This document shows, in pieces, positions 34,743 through 42,753 of a stretch of DNA of 64,000 nt (its first letter is position 1; each line of letters opens with the position of its first letter). Position numbers and translations under genes: made by a program. Source of the stretch: Actinomycetota bacterium (GTDB taxonomy: Bacteria; Actinomycetota; Actinomycetes; S36-B12); contig VGBL01000008.1 in NCBI GenBank assembly GCA_016870515.1, forward strand, positions 26,339 to 90,338, read 5' to 3'. The notes beneath the pieces are model-generated. The model did no database searches and was not told the DNA's origin. It saw only the letters and a program-made list of their open reading frames with translations.

Positions 34743-35351
34743 GTGACCTGGATTGCCCTGATGGCCATCGCGGCCGTACCCGCCGTCATTGACTAGTGGG
34801 CGGTTGCCACCGACCGAAGATCTATCGAGCGCTGGGCCAAGCCTGCGGTCATGGTCTTCCTCATCGTAGCCGCGCTGCTGATCCCCGCCGAGTCGGCCGC
34901 GGTGCGCTTGGCGATCGTCATCGGACTCGCCCTGGGCCTCATCGGTGACGTGCTGCTCATCCCCGGCGCCGCGGCATTTCTACCGGGTCACATCGCCTAC
35001 GTCGTGGCCATGCTGCTCGTGCCGCAGGAGCCACGGGGTCTTCTCGTAGGCGGTGTGGTCGTCCTGCTGGTCGCTGTGTTCGTCGGTCGGCAGATCGTCG
35101 CCGGTGCCTGGCGGAAGTCACCGCTGCTCAGTGGTGTTGTCGCCGCCTACATACTCGTGATCGGCATCGTGGTCGTACTCGCCGTCGTTCGACTATCCCG
35201 CCCTCATGGGCTCCCAGTTGCGCGTGATCCCGCGTGGCTGGCCGGCAGGTCGCGGAAGCGAGATTGCCCGCACGTGACGTCTGTCTGCTTCAGATCCACG
35301 AGTAGACAACTGGATCGTCGAGGGCCCGGTAGGAGTAGCGCAGGTCGGTGA
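34743..35351 (+). pseudogene. YhhN/TMEM86-family (lysoplasmalogenase-like) gene with nonsense codon and lost C-terminus
   Basis: From GTG 34743 the frame reads MTWIALMAIAAVPAVID, then TAG (34794-34796), then WAVATDRRSIERWAKPAVMVFLIVAALLIP and several further membrane helices. The family has Asp-Trp-x-Ala-Val here, so TGG to TAG explains the stop. After AAYILVIGIVVVLAVV (to about 35200) the sequence no longer fits the family and turns polar up to the stop at 35351, so the last helices are missing. CATGCT six bases before the GTG resembles the relic of a leaderless promoter. Intact YhhN proteins hydrolyse lysoplasmalogen-type ether lipids or have unknown substrates. Confidence 0.75.
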
Positions 35352-35439
35352 GGTTGGCGATCGTGTCGGCGGGGGAGTTCCTGCCCGTCACCGTCCAGAC
35401 GCCTGCGCGGAAGCGAGCGGCCCGCTCGGTAGAGTCAGC
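35290..35439 (-). pseudogene. Unidentified gene fragment
   Basis: A minus-strand frame of about 49 codons, bounded by stops and with no start, reads [35 protein letters not shown] and ALDDPVVYSWI-stop. The codons are GC-ending and the sequence looks like the C-terminal end of a real protein, cut off by leuS. I do not recognise the family. It overlaps the read-through tail of the YhhN remnant and the leuS promoter, consistent with a region of decay. Confidence 0.35.
35430..35435 (+). promoter_or_regulatory. Predicted -10 (TAGAGT) for leuS
   Basis: TAGAGT ends nine bases before ATG 35445, predicting a leader of zero to three bases. No Shine-Dalgarno is visible. Confidence 0.4.
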
Positions 35440-35444
35440 CCGCT

Positions 35445-37916
35445 ATGGCTGACGAAGACATCAAGGCGTACGACGTCGAGGAGATCCAGGCGCGCTGGCT
35501 GCCCGTCTGGGACGACCTACAGCCCTTCCGCTCGGGTGCGGAGGGCGATGCGCGCCCCACGAAGTACGTCCTCGACATGTTCCCCTACCCCTCGGGCGAT
35601 CTCCACATGGGTCACGCGGAGGCCTACGCCCTCGGCGACGTCATCGCCCGCTACTGGGTGCAGCGCGGCTTCAACGTCATGCACCCCATCGGATGGGATG
35701 CCTTCGGGCTGCCCGCGGAGAACGCCGCGATCCGTCGCGGCGAGGATCCCAGCCTGTGGACCTACGACAACATCGCCCAGCAGAAGGCGTCGATGCGCCG
35801 CTACGCCTGCTCCTTCGACAAGGACCGCATCCTCAACACCTGCGACCCGGAGTACTACCACTGGAACCAGTGGTTCTTCCTGCAGATGTACGAGCGCGGT
35901 CTCGCCTACCGCAAGGCCTCCAACGTTAACTGGTGCCCCAACTGCCAGACCGTGCTCGCCAACGAGCAGGTCGTGCAGGGACTGTGCGAGCGCTGCGACA
36001 CGGCCGTCACCAAGAAGAAGCTGACCCAGTGGTACCTGAAGATCACCGACTACGCCGATCGCTTGCTCGACGACATGGCCCAGCTCGAGGGTGCCTGGCC
36101 CGAGAAGGTGCTGCTCATGCAGCGCAACTGGATCGGCCGCTCCACTGGAGCAGAGGTGAAATTCCAGATCGAGGGTCGCGACGAGCCGGTCACCGTCTTC
36201 ACCACGCGCCCGGACACGCTCTACGGCGCGACGTTCTTCGTCGTCGCTGCTGACTCCGATTTGGCAGCGGAGCTCGCGACCGGCACCGGGGCCGAGGCCG
36301 AGTTCGCGGCGTACCTGGAGAAGGTGAAGCAGACCTCGGAGATGGACCGGCTGGCGACCGACCGCGACAAGACCGGTGTCTTCCTGCACCGCCACGCCAT
36401 CAACCCAGTCAACGGCGAGCGCATCCCCGTGTGGGCATCGGACTACGTGCTCGCCGACTACGGCACCGGCGCGATCATGGCCGTGCCCGCGCACGACCAG
36501 CGCGACCTCGACTTCGCCCGGCAATTCGACCTGCCCGTGCGCGTCGTCGTCGACGCGGGGGAGGACCCCAATGAGACCGGCGTCGCGACGGCCGACGACG
36601 GCCCGCATGTCAACTCCGGTCCGCTCGACGGTCTCGACAAGGCCGAGGGGATCGCAAAGATCATCGACATCCTCGGCGAGCGCGGCACGGGTAAGGCATC
36701 GATCAACTACCGCCTGCGCGACTGGCTCATCTCGCGCCAGCGCTACTGGGGCACGCCGATCCCGATCGTGCACTGCGTCGATTGCGGCGAGGTGCCCGTG
36801 CCGATGGACCAGCTGCCCGTCACGCTGCCGCCCGCCCAGGGCCTGGATCTGAAGCCCAAGGGCTCCTCGCCCCTGGGCGCGGCCAAGGAGTGGGCTACGG
36901 TCGCGTGCCCGCGCTGCGGCCGCACCGACGCCCAGCGTGACCCCGACACGATGGACACCTTCGTCGACTCGTCCTGGTACTACCTGCGCTACCTCGACCC
37001 GCACAAGGCCGACGGCCCCTTCGACGTGGAGGCGGCCAAGAAGTGGATGCCGGTCGACCAGTACGTCGGCGGCGTGACCCACGCGATCCTGCACCTGCTC
37101 TACAGCCGCTTCTTCACCAAGGTGATGTACGACATGGGCCTGGTGGACTTCACCGAGCCCTTCACGCGCCTGCTCAACCAGGGCATGGTCGTCATGGACG
37201 GCTCCGCCATGAGCAAGTCGCGCGGCAATCTCGTCAAGCTCTCGGATGAGCTGGCCGTGCACGGTGTCGACGCGATCCGCCTCACCATGGTCTTCGCCGG
37301 TCCGCCCGAGGACGACATCGACTGGGCCGATGTCTCGCCTGCGGGCTCCAAGAAGTTCCTCGCGCGGGCCTGGCGGCTTGCGCAGGACGTGACGAGCGAG
37401 CCCGGGGTTGACTTCACTAGCGGCGACCTCGAGCTGCGCAAGATGACCCACCGCACGCTGCACGACGCTGCGCTCGCGCTGGAGACCTACCGCTTCAATG
37501 TCGCTGTCGCCAAGGCGATGGAGTTGGTCAACGCCACCCGCAAGGCCATCGACTCCGGCTGCGGCCCCGCTGATCCGGCCGTGCGTGAGGCGACCGAGGC
37601 CGTCGCGATCCTGCTCTCCCTCACCGCCCCCTACACCGCCGAGGACATGTGGCGCCTTCTCGGTCACGCGCCCTCGGTGGCGCGCGCCGGCTGGCCCGAG
37701 GTCGACCCGGCCCTGCTGGTGCAGGACTTTGTCACCTGCGTGGTGCAGGTGGCCGGCAAGGTCCGCGACCGCCTCGAGGTGTCGCCCGATATCAGCGAGG
37801 CGGACCTCCGCGAGCTCGCACTGGCCACCCCCGGTGTTGTCAAGGCACTCGAGGGCAAGGGCATGAGGACCGTCATCGTGCGGCCGCCCAAACTCGTGAA
37901 CGTCGTACCGGAGTAG
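35445..37916 (+). CDS. leuS: Leucine--tRNA ligase
   Basis: An 823-residue class I synthetase. The HIGH motif is HMGH in [22 protein letters not shown] (about residue 50), the zinc-type CPNC...CERC cluster follows ([22 protein letters not shown]), then the editing domain (about 220-420, [12 protein letters not shown]) and the KMSKS loop as AMSKSRGN (about 590). The anticodon domain ends in [12 protein letters not shown]. The 970-residue minus-strand ORF over it is an antisense shadow caused by strong GC3 bias. The GNAT gene begins three bases after its stop. Confidence 0.97.
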   Translation: MADEDIKAYDVEEIQARWLPVWDDLQPFRSGAEGDARPTKYVLDMFPYPSGDLHMGHAEAYALGDVIARYWVQRGFNVMHPIGWDAFGLPAENAAIRRGEDPSLWTYDNIAQQKASMRRYACSFDKDRILNTCDPEYYHWNQWFFLQMYERGLAYRKASNVNWCPNCQTVLANEQVVQGLCERCDTAVTKKKLTQWYLKITDYADRLLDDMAQLEGAWPEKVLLMQRNWIGRSTGAEVKFQIEGRDEPVTVFTTRPDTLYGATFFVVAADSDLAAELATGTGAEAEFAAYLEKVKQTSEMDRLATDRDKTGVFLHRHAINPVNGERIPVWASDYVLADYGTGAIMAVPAHDQRDLDFARQFDLPVRVVVDAGEDPNETGVATADDGPHVNSGPLDGLDKAEGIAKIIDILGERGTGKASINYRLRDWLISRQRYWGTPIPIVHCVDCGEVPVPMDQLPVTLPPAQGLDLKPKGSSPLGAAKEWATVACPRCGRTDAQRDPDTMDTFVDSSWYYLRYLDPHKADGPFDVEAAKKWMPVDQYVGGVTHAILHLLYSRFFTKVMYDMGLVDFTEPFTRLLNQGMVVMDGSAMSKSRGNLVKLSDELAVHGVDAIRLTMVFAGPPEDDIDWADVSPAGSKKFLARAWRLAQDVTSEPGVDFTSGDLELRKMTHRTLHDAALALETYRFNVAVAKAMELVNATRKAIDSGCGPADPAVREATEAVAILLSLTAPYTAEDMWRLLGHAPSVARAGWPEVDPALLVQDFVTCVVQVAGKVRDRLEVSPDISEADLRELALATPGVVKALEGKGMRTVIVRPPKLVNVVPE

Positions 37917-37919
37917 GCC

Positions 37920-38537
37920 GTGAGTCGGCATCAGCAGGAAGCAGCAGGCCCCATCGACGTGCCAGACCTCTCCGCTGGCCCGGTGCTCCTGCGCCGTCAT
38001 CGCCTCGACGACGTTGACGACATCGTGCTCGCCTGCCGAGACGAGCAGACCTGGACCTGGACGACCGTGCCGAAGCCCTACGAGCCGGAGCACGCCGAGG
38101 CCTACATCAACCGCACGGTCGGCACGCCGATCGACGGCGAGACCCGCTGGGCGATCGAGGTGGACGGCCGCTTCAGCGGCAACATCGGCGTGATGCTCGA
38201 CGGTGAGGCCCGGCGGGCCGGCGAAGCCGCCCCTGTCGGGCTGGGTCGCGCCGACGTCGGCTACTTCGTCGCGCCCTGGGCGCGGGGCCGCGGCGTCGGA
38301 TCGCTCGCCCTCTGGCTCGTGAGCGACTGGTCCTTCCGCGAAGGCGGGTGCGAGGTCGTGACCTGGAATGCCCTCGTGGGCAACGTGCCGTCGCGGCGGA
38401 TGGTCGAGAAGGTGGGCTTCCACGTCCACGCGGATCCCTCGCGGCGCATGGTGGTCCAGCGCGGCGAGCGCGTGGACGTCTGGACGGCCGACCTGCTCCC
38501 GGAGGACCTCGTCCCCCTGGACACACTCCTCCCGTGA
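37920..38537 (+). CDS. GNAT family N-acetyltransferase (RimJ/RimL-like)
   Basis: A 205-residue acetyl-CoA-dependent acyltransferase. It opens with the RimJ/RimL pattern LSAGPVLLRRHRLDDVDDIVLACRDEQTWTWTTVPKPY. The acetyl-CoA-binding motif is GYFVAPWARGRGVGSLALWLVSDWSF, and the late SRRMVEKVGF is typical of N-acetyltransferases acting on protein N-termini or antibiotics. The acceptor is unknown. GTG 37920 follows the leuS stop directly, so it is probably co-transcribed with leuS. Confidence 0.88.
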   Translation: MSRHQQEAAGPIDVPDLSAGPVLLRRHRLDDVDDIVLACRDEQTWTWTTVPKPYEPEHAEAYINRTVGTPIDGETRWAIEVDGRFSGNIGVMLDGEARRAGEAAPVGLGRADVGYFVAPWARGRGVGSLALWLVSDWSFREGGCEVVTWNALVGNVPSRRMVEKVGFHVHADPSRRMVVQRGERVDVWTADLLPEDLVPLDTLLP

Positions 38538-39727
38538 TCGAGCTGTCGGCGGACGAGGCCCGTCGCGCGTCGCTGTGGGCGCAGGGACTGCTCGGGTCGC
38601 GCAAGCCGCAGCGCTCGCCGGCTGCGCGGGAAGCTGCTGTGCTCGGCATGCTGGAGCACCTCGGTGCCGTGCAGCTCGACACCATCTCCGTCCTGGCGCG
38701 CTCCCATGAGCTTGTCGCGTACGCGCGTCTCGGAGCGATCGGTCGCGAGGCGGTGGAGTCGGCGTACTGGAATGGCGACACGGCCTTCGAGTATTGGTCG
38801 CATGCCGCGAGCATCCTGCCTATGTCCGAGTGGCCCTGGTTCGCCTTCCGCCGCCGTCACTACGTGCGCAAGGGGGAGCGGTGGCACGGTGTGCCCCGCA
38901 AGCAGCTCAAGGGCATGCTCGACCGCCTGCGCTCGGAGGGGCCCCTCACGACCCGCGAGCTCGGGGGAGCGAAGAAGAGCGGTGAGTGGTGGGACTGGTC
39001 GGACGCCAAGATCGGCATCGAGTGGCTGCTCGATATCGGGGAAGCGGTCGTCAGCCGGCGGGTGGGCTGGCGCCGGGTCTACGACCTGCCCGAGCGGGTC
39101 GTGCCAGGCGATGCGCTCTACGACGCCGATGACGATGAATGCCTGCGCCGGCTCGTGCAGCTCGGCGGGCACTCCGTCGGAGTGGGCACCGCGTACGACA
39201 TCGCCGACATCCATCGCCTCGGCGTGACTCAGGCACTCGCCCACATCGATGACACCGATCTCGTCGAGGTGAGCGTGCGCGGATGGGATCAGCGCGCCTG
39301 GGCTTCGCGTGAGACCCTCGAGTGGCTGGGCAGGTCATCGCGTGAGCGCTCCCGCACGACGCTGCTGTCGCCCTTCGACTCGCTCGTGTGGAATCGCGAC
39401 CGCATGGGGCGGATCTTCGAGATGCCTCATCGCATCGAGGCGTACACGCCCGCGGCCAAGCGCGTGCACGGCTACTTCGCGATGCCGGTGCTCCACGGCG
39501 GTCGCCTCGTCTCCCGCGTCGACCCGGCCCGGGAGAAGGGCGCGCTGATTGCCAAGCGAGTGACCCTCGAGACGACCCGCACCGGAGCGCCTGTCACCGG
39601 AGCTATCGAAGGCACCGCTCGCGCGCTACGGGAAGCCGCCACGTGGGTCGGTGCGGAGTCGGTCCGCGTCGAGCAGGTGGCCCCGGCCTCGCTCGCCGCG
39701 CGAGTTCGGCAGGCCGTCCGCGGCTAG
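38534..39727 (+). CDS. YcaQ/AlkX-type DNA glycosylase (winged-helix crosslink repair family)
   Basis: A 397-residue protein of the HTH_42/YcaQ family, whose studied members (AlkZ, YcaQ) unhook interstrand crosslinks and excise alkylated bases. The catalytic Q-x-D/Q motif is AVQLDTISVLARSHELVAYARLG (QLD, about residue 45). ARRASLWAQGLL, FEYWSHAASILPMSEWPWF and LLSPFDSLVWNRDRMGRIFEM are family blocks. The ORF-track start at 38348 lies in the GNAT gene; GTG 38534 overlaps its stop (GTGA). Its own stop overlaps that of the convergent secreted protein. Confidence 0.85.
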   Translation: MIELSADEARRASLWAQGLLGSRKPQRSPAAREAAVLGMLEHLGAVQLDTISVLARSHELVAYARLGAIGREAVESAYWNGDTAFEYWSHAASILPMSEWPWFAFRRRHYVRKGERWHGVPRKQLKGMLDRLRSEGPLTTRELGGAKKSGEWWDWSDAKIGIEWLLDIGEAVVSRRVGWRRVYDLPERVVPGDALYDADDDECLRRLVQLGGHSVGVGTAYDIADIHRLGVTQALAHIDDTDLVEVSVRGWDQRAWASRETLEWLGRSSRERSRTTLLSPFDSLVWNRDRMGRIFEMPHRIEAYTPAAKRVHGYFAMPVLHGGRLVSRVDPAREKGALIAKRVTLETTRTGAPVTGAIEGTARALREAATWVGAESVRVEQVAPASLAARVRQAVRG

Positions 39728-41163
39728 CCCGTCGTATTGCGGCGTTCGAAGGTCTGGAACTGGGTGGGCATCACCGGGTTTGTCGAGCACGAACCGGGAG
39801 CCCCAGCGATCCGCAGTCGCTCCACGGGGCCCGTCGTCATGGACGCGTAGATCGCGGGCACGGGATCGACGGACCCCTGAGTGGCCGACACCTGGAGGTT
39901 GTCGAAGCAGGCCACCTTGCCGGGTGTCACCTGGGTGAAGTCTGGATTTCGTCCGGCCTGTGTGGGCGTGAAGACGTATCTGCCTCCAGGCAACCCGGGG
40001 ATGTCAGCAAGCCAGCCAACACTGATGACTCTCAGATCTCTATCCGACCAGTGTCGCGCCAAAGCGATATGCAGGTCCTCCCGCTGCGTGTTGGCGCGCT
40101 GGTCGAGCGCGGTCCACGTGCCGGAGGCGGTGCCGACCACGTCGGATACCAGTTGGCCGCAACCGTTATCGCCTTCGACCAGGGCGAGAATGGATGCTCG
40201 CAACTTCGGCGGGTAGTAGTCGATGTGACAGCGACTGGTGCTCCAGCGCGGCTCGAAGGACCCCGGGTCGATCTTGCCCTTCACGGGGCTACTCGCATCG
40301 GCGAGCCCGAAGTCAAAGCCGTGCGCATATCCGCTTGAACGCCCGATGAGGTGACCACCCGCCACCGGGAGCGAGAGATAGCTGTAGATACACGATTGGG
40401 TGACGTCGGCGTATCCCGAGTCGTAGCACTCTCGCCTCGGGGCCTTGGGAAGAGCATTGAGGATGGTCGGGTCGAGGTCAGTCACGTGCGATGTGAAGAA
40501 CCACAGGGTTCCGCATATGGAGAAATTCAGGATGTATTCGGTGCGAGTGCGGTCCTGAGAGCGGGTGAGGCTGGTGGCCACGCCACGAAGCACCATGTCG
40601 GCTGGTGCATAGACGTTGAGTTTGCGCGTGAGTGTGGCGAAGCCCGCTAAGTCAGTGTCGGCCTCACGAGTCGCGTTGTAGTACATGTGTGGAACCGGAG
40701 TCGCGTGCGAACCCGGCTGCATGTAGCCCTGTGGGACGATTGACCACACGTCGGCGAGGTCGGTGACCACATGGGTGAGGGGTGTTTGTGACGGGCACCG
40801 GGGACCGATGGGCTGGCTCGTGAGGACTTCCCAAGACGGCTTGAATGAGGCTGGCTCGCCGTTCCAGAAGGGTGGCGGGACATCCGTGGGATACCCGGGC
40901 AGCGTTCGCCACACACCATTGGCCGGCGGCGGCTGATCCCGGATGTCGCCGCTGTTGCCTCCGCCTCCAGAGCCTGACTTCAGGACCCAGACGAGCTTGC
41001 CCTTGCGCTTCTTGCATTGCAGGACCTGGTCGCCCATCGTGTAGGTCATCCCCGCGCGAGGGCATGGCGCGCCGGGACGAGGAGTGCCCTGAGCGAGGGA
41101 CGCGGTGGGGATGCCCACGAGGACGATGGCAGACACGGCCACTGCTGCGACGAGACGCCTCAT
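39724..41163 (-). CDS. Large secreted protein of unknown function
   Basis: 479 residues with a clear signal peptide: MRRLVAAVAVSAIVLVGIPTASLAQG, cleaved probably after SLA. Next comes a small Cys-pair motif (PCPRAGMTYTMGDQVLQCKKRKGKLVWVL), which resembles the short N-terminal C-x(15-20)-C...W module of many exported proteins in aquatic actinobacteria, then a Gly/Ser linker. The remaining 400 residues contain eight or more Cys and many aromatic residues but no domain I recognise. GGGAGG precedes ATG 41163, which is preferred over 41187. It is single and convergent with the glycosylase gene. Confidence 0.75.
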   Translation of the reverse strand: MRRLVAAVAVSAIVLVGIPTASLAQGTPRPGAPCPRAGMTYTMGDQVLQCKKRKGKLVWVLKSGSGGGGNSGDIRDQPPPANGVWRTLPGYPTDVPPPFWNGEPASFKPSWEVLTSQPIGPRCPSQTPLTHVVTDLADVWSIVPQGYMQPGSHATPVPHMYYNATREADTDLAGFATLTRKLNVYAPADMVLRGVATSLTRSQDRTRTEYILNFSICGTLWFFTSHVTDLDPTILNALPKAPRRECYDSGYADVTQSCIYSYLSLPVAGGHLIGRSSGYAHGFDFGLADASSPVKGKIDPGSFEPRWSTSRCHIDYYPPKLRASILALVEGDNGCGQLVSDVVGTASGTWTALDQRANTQREDLHIALARHWSDRDLRVISVGWLADIPGLPGGRYVFTPTQAGRNPDFTQVTPGKVACFDNLQVSATQGSVDPVPAIYASMTTGPVERLRIAGAPGSCSTNPVMPTQFQTFERRNTTG

Positions 41164-41219
41164 CCGCCCTCCCGGGGTTGCGCCCATGATGCCCCAGCGG
41201 GGCTGGGGTTCGCCTGCCG

Positions 41220-41248
41220 TTGGACGCGAGCCCCGGGCCCTCTAGCCT
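41220..41248 (+). promoter_or_regulatory. Predicted promoter of degV (TTGGAC-17-TAGCCT)
   Basis: TTGGAC (41220-41225), a 17-bp spacer and TAGCCT (41243-41248), which ends six bases before ATG 41255. GGGGAG also precedes the ATG but would not be transcribed if initiation is at the ATG. Confidence 0.55.
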
Positions 41249-41254
41249 GGGGAG

Positions 41255-42097
41255 ATGCCGGTCGCCGTCGTTACTGATTCCACGGCGTACCTTCCTGCCG
41301 ACCTCCTTGAGGGCTCGGGCATCGAGCTCGTGCCCGTGCAGGTCGTCATCGGCGGGCGCCCCTACGACGAGACGGCTGATGAGGCCAGCCCCGCGCGCGT
41401 GGCCGAAGCGCTGCGCGCCTGGCAGCCCGTGACCACGAGCAGGCCCTCGCCCGAGAGATTCCGTCACGCTTTCCATGACGCTGCGCAGCACGGCGCGGAG
41501 GCGATCGTGTGCGCCACCCTCTCCTCACGCATGTCGGCGACCTATGAATCCGCGGAGCTGGCGGCCAAGGAGGTCGACATCCCTGTGCACCTCGTGGACA
41601 GCCGCACGGTCGGCATGGGCCTCGGTTTCGCCGTCCTTGCCGGAGCCCGTCGGGCGAGCGAAGGGGCGTCGGCCGAGGAGGTGGCGGCGCTCGTCGAGCG
41701 CCGTGCCCGCGCATCGACCTCGCTCTTCTACGTCGACACGCTCGAATACCTGCGTCGTGGCGGACGCATCGGTGCGGCACGCGCCGCCGTCGGCCAGGCA
41801 CTGCAGGTCAAGCCGATCCTGCAGATCCTCGACGGCGAGGTCGTGCCCCTCGAGCGCGTGCGTACGACGAGCAAGGCCATGGCCCGGCTCACCGAGCTCT
41901 CGCTGGCAGCCACCCTGGGGCGCTCGGTGGAGATCGCCGTCCAGCACCTCGACGCGGCCCAACGCGCTCATGAGCTCGCCGACATGCTGCGCGGCTATCT
42001 CACGAGCACCCGCATCATCGTGTGCCCCCTGGGAGCCGTGGTGGGGGCGCACACGGGCCCGGGCATCGTGGCGGTCGTCGTCTCGCCGCTGCTGTAG
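41255..42097 (+). CDS. DegV family fatty-acid-binding protein
   Basis: A 280-residue protein. DegV proteins bind long-chain acyl groups (FakB type) and deliver them to an acyl kinase in Firmicutes. Motifs seen are VAVVTDSTAYLPADLL, TTSRPSPERF, TLSSRMSATYESA, VDSRTVGMGLGF and FYVDTLEYLRRGGRIGAARA, and the C-terminal GAVVGAHTGPGIVAVVV carries the His-Thr-Gly-Pro-Gly ligand loop. No fakA-like kinase (DhaK domain) is in this window. Leaderless initiation is suggested by the promoter position. Confidence 0.92.
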   Translation: MPVAVVTDSTAYLPADLLEGSGIELVPVQVVIGGRPYDETADEASPARVAEALRAWQPVTTSRPSPERFRHAFHDAAQHGAEAIVCATLSSRMSATYESAELAAKEVDIPVHLVDSRTVGMGLGFAVLAGARRASEGASAEEVAALVERRARASTSLFYVDTLEYLRRGGRIGAARAAVGQALQVKPILQILDGEVVPLERVRTTSKAMARLTELSLAATLGRSVEIAVQHLDAAQRAHELADMLRGYLTSTRIIVCPLGAVVGAHTGPGIVAVVVSPLL

Positions 42098-42171
42098 TCA
42101 TCCCCAGGGGGCGCTGCCGCGCGCTGTCCCCAGGAGCGGCGTACGTACGGGGCCGCGTGGTCTGGTCTTCC

Positions 42172-42177
42172 TAGCGT
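42172..42177 (+). promoter_or_regulatory. Predicted -10 (TAGCGT) for comEA
   Basis: TAGCGT ends exactly six bases before GTG 42184, indicating leaderless transcription of the comEA-comEC pair. Confidence 0.5.
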
Positions 42178-42183
42178 GCGGCG

Positions 42184-42753
42184 GTGTCCTGGTCCGGGCG
42201 TTCCGTGCGTGCGCTGGCGATCGTGCTCTGCGCGATCCTGGCCATCGTCGGCTACACCTGGTGGCAGGGTCGGGCCCGCCCGGTCGTCGAGATCCCCGAC
42301 GTGTCTTCGACCTCGTCGGCGGCTCCCACCGAAGTGGTGACCGTTCATGTGATCGGGCGCGTACGCCGTCCCGGCATCGTGACGCTGCCGTTCGGATCCC
42401 GCGTCGGCGATGCCGTCGCGGCCTCGGGCGGCCTGAAGCCGGGCGCGTCATCCGGTGATCTCAACCTCGCGAGGGTGCTCGTCGATGGCGAGCAGGTCGT
42501 CGTAGGCCAACGACGCCAGACATCGGCCGAGGCGATGGAGCAACCGGGCGAGCCTGCTGATGCACTACTTGACCTCAACACGGCTAGTGCGGCTGCTCTT
42601 GAGGAGTTGCCGGGTGTCGGGCCCGTGCTCGCCGGGCGCATAGTGGCGTGGCGCGAAGACAACGGACCATTCCCCAGCGTCGAGATCCTGGGCGAGGTCT
42701 CCGGGATCGGCGACGCCCTCCTGGCGCAGTTGCGCCCGCTGGTTCGCGTGTGA
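42184..42753 (+). CDS. comEA: Competence protein ComEA (DNA receptor)
   Basis: A 189-residue membrane-anchored DNA-binding protein. One N-terminal helix (VRALAIVLCAILAIVGYTWW), a SLBB-like domain (VTVHVIGRVRRPGIVTLPFGSRVGDAVAASGGL) and a C-terminal helix-hairpin-helix domain (LNTASAAALEELPGVGPVLAGRIVAWREDNGPFPSVEILGEVSGIGDALLAQL) appear in the standard order. It binds exogenous double-stranded DNA for uptake. The start is supported by the -10 motif. The comEC GTG overlaps its stop. Confidence 0.93.
   Translation: MSWSGRSVRALAIVLCAILAIVGYTWWQGRARPVVEIPDVSSTSSAAPTEVVTVHVIGRVRRPGIVTLPFGSRVGDAVAASGGLKPGASSGDLNLARVLVDGEQVVVGQRRQTSAEAMEQPGEPADALLDLNTASAAALEELPGVGPVLAGRIVAWREDNGPFPSVEILGEVSGIGDALLAQLRPLVRV

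Noticed and set aside
35280-35444. T-box or attenuator leader for leuS
   Set aside because: No T-box consensus, specifier stem or leader peptide with Leu codons; the predicted leader is only a few bases long.
35517-38429. 970-codon minus-strand ORF over leuS
   Set aside because: Antisense shadow: strong third-position GC bias in leuS removes stop codons from the opposite strand. The product is His/Val/Asp/Arg-rich and matches no family, while leuS is unambiguous.
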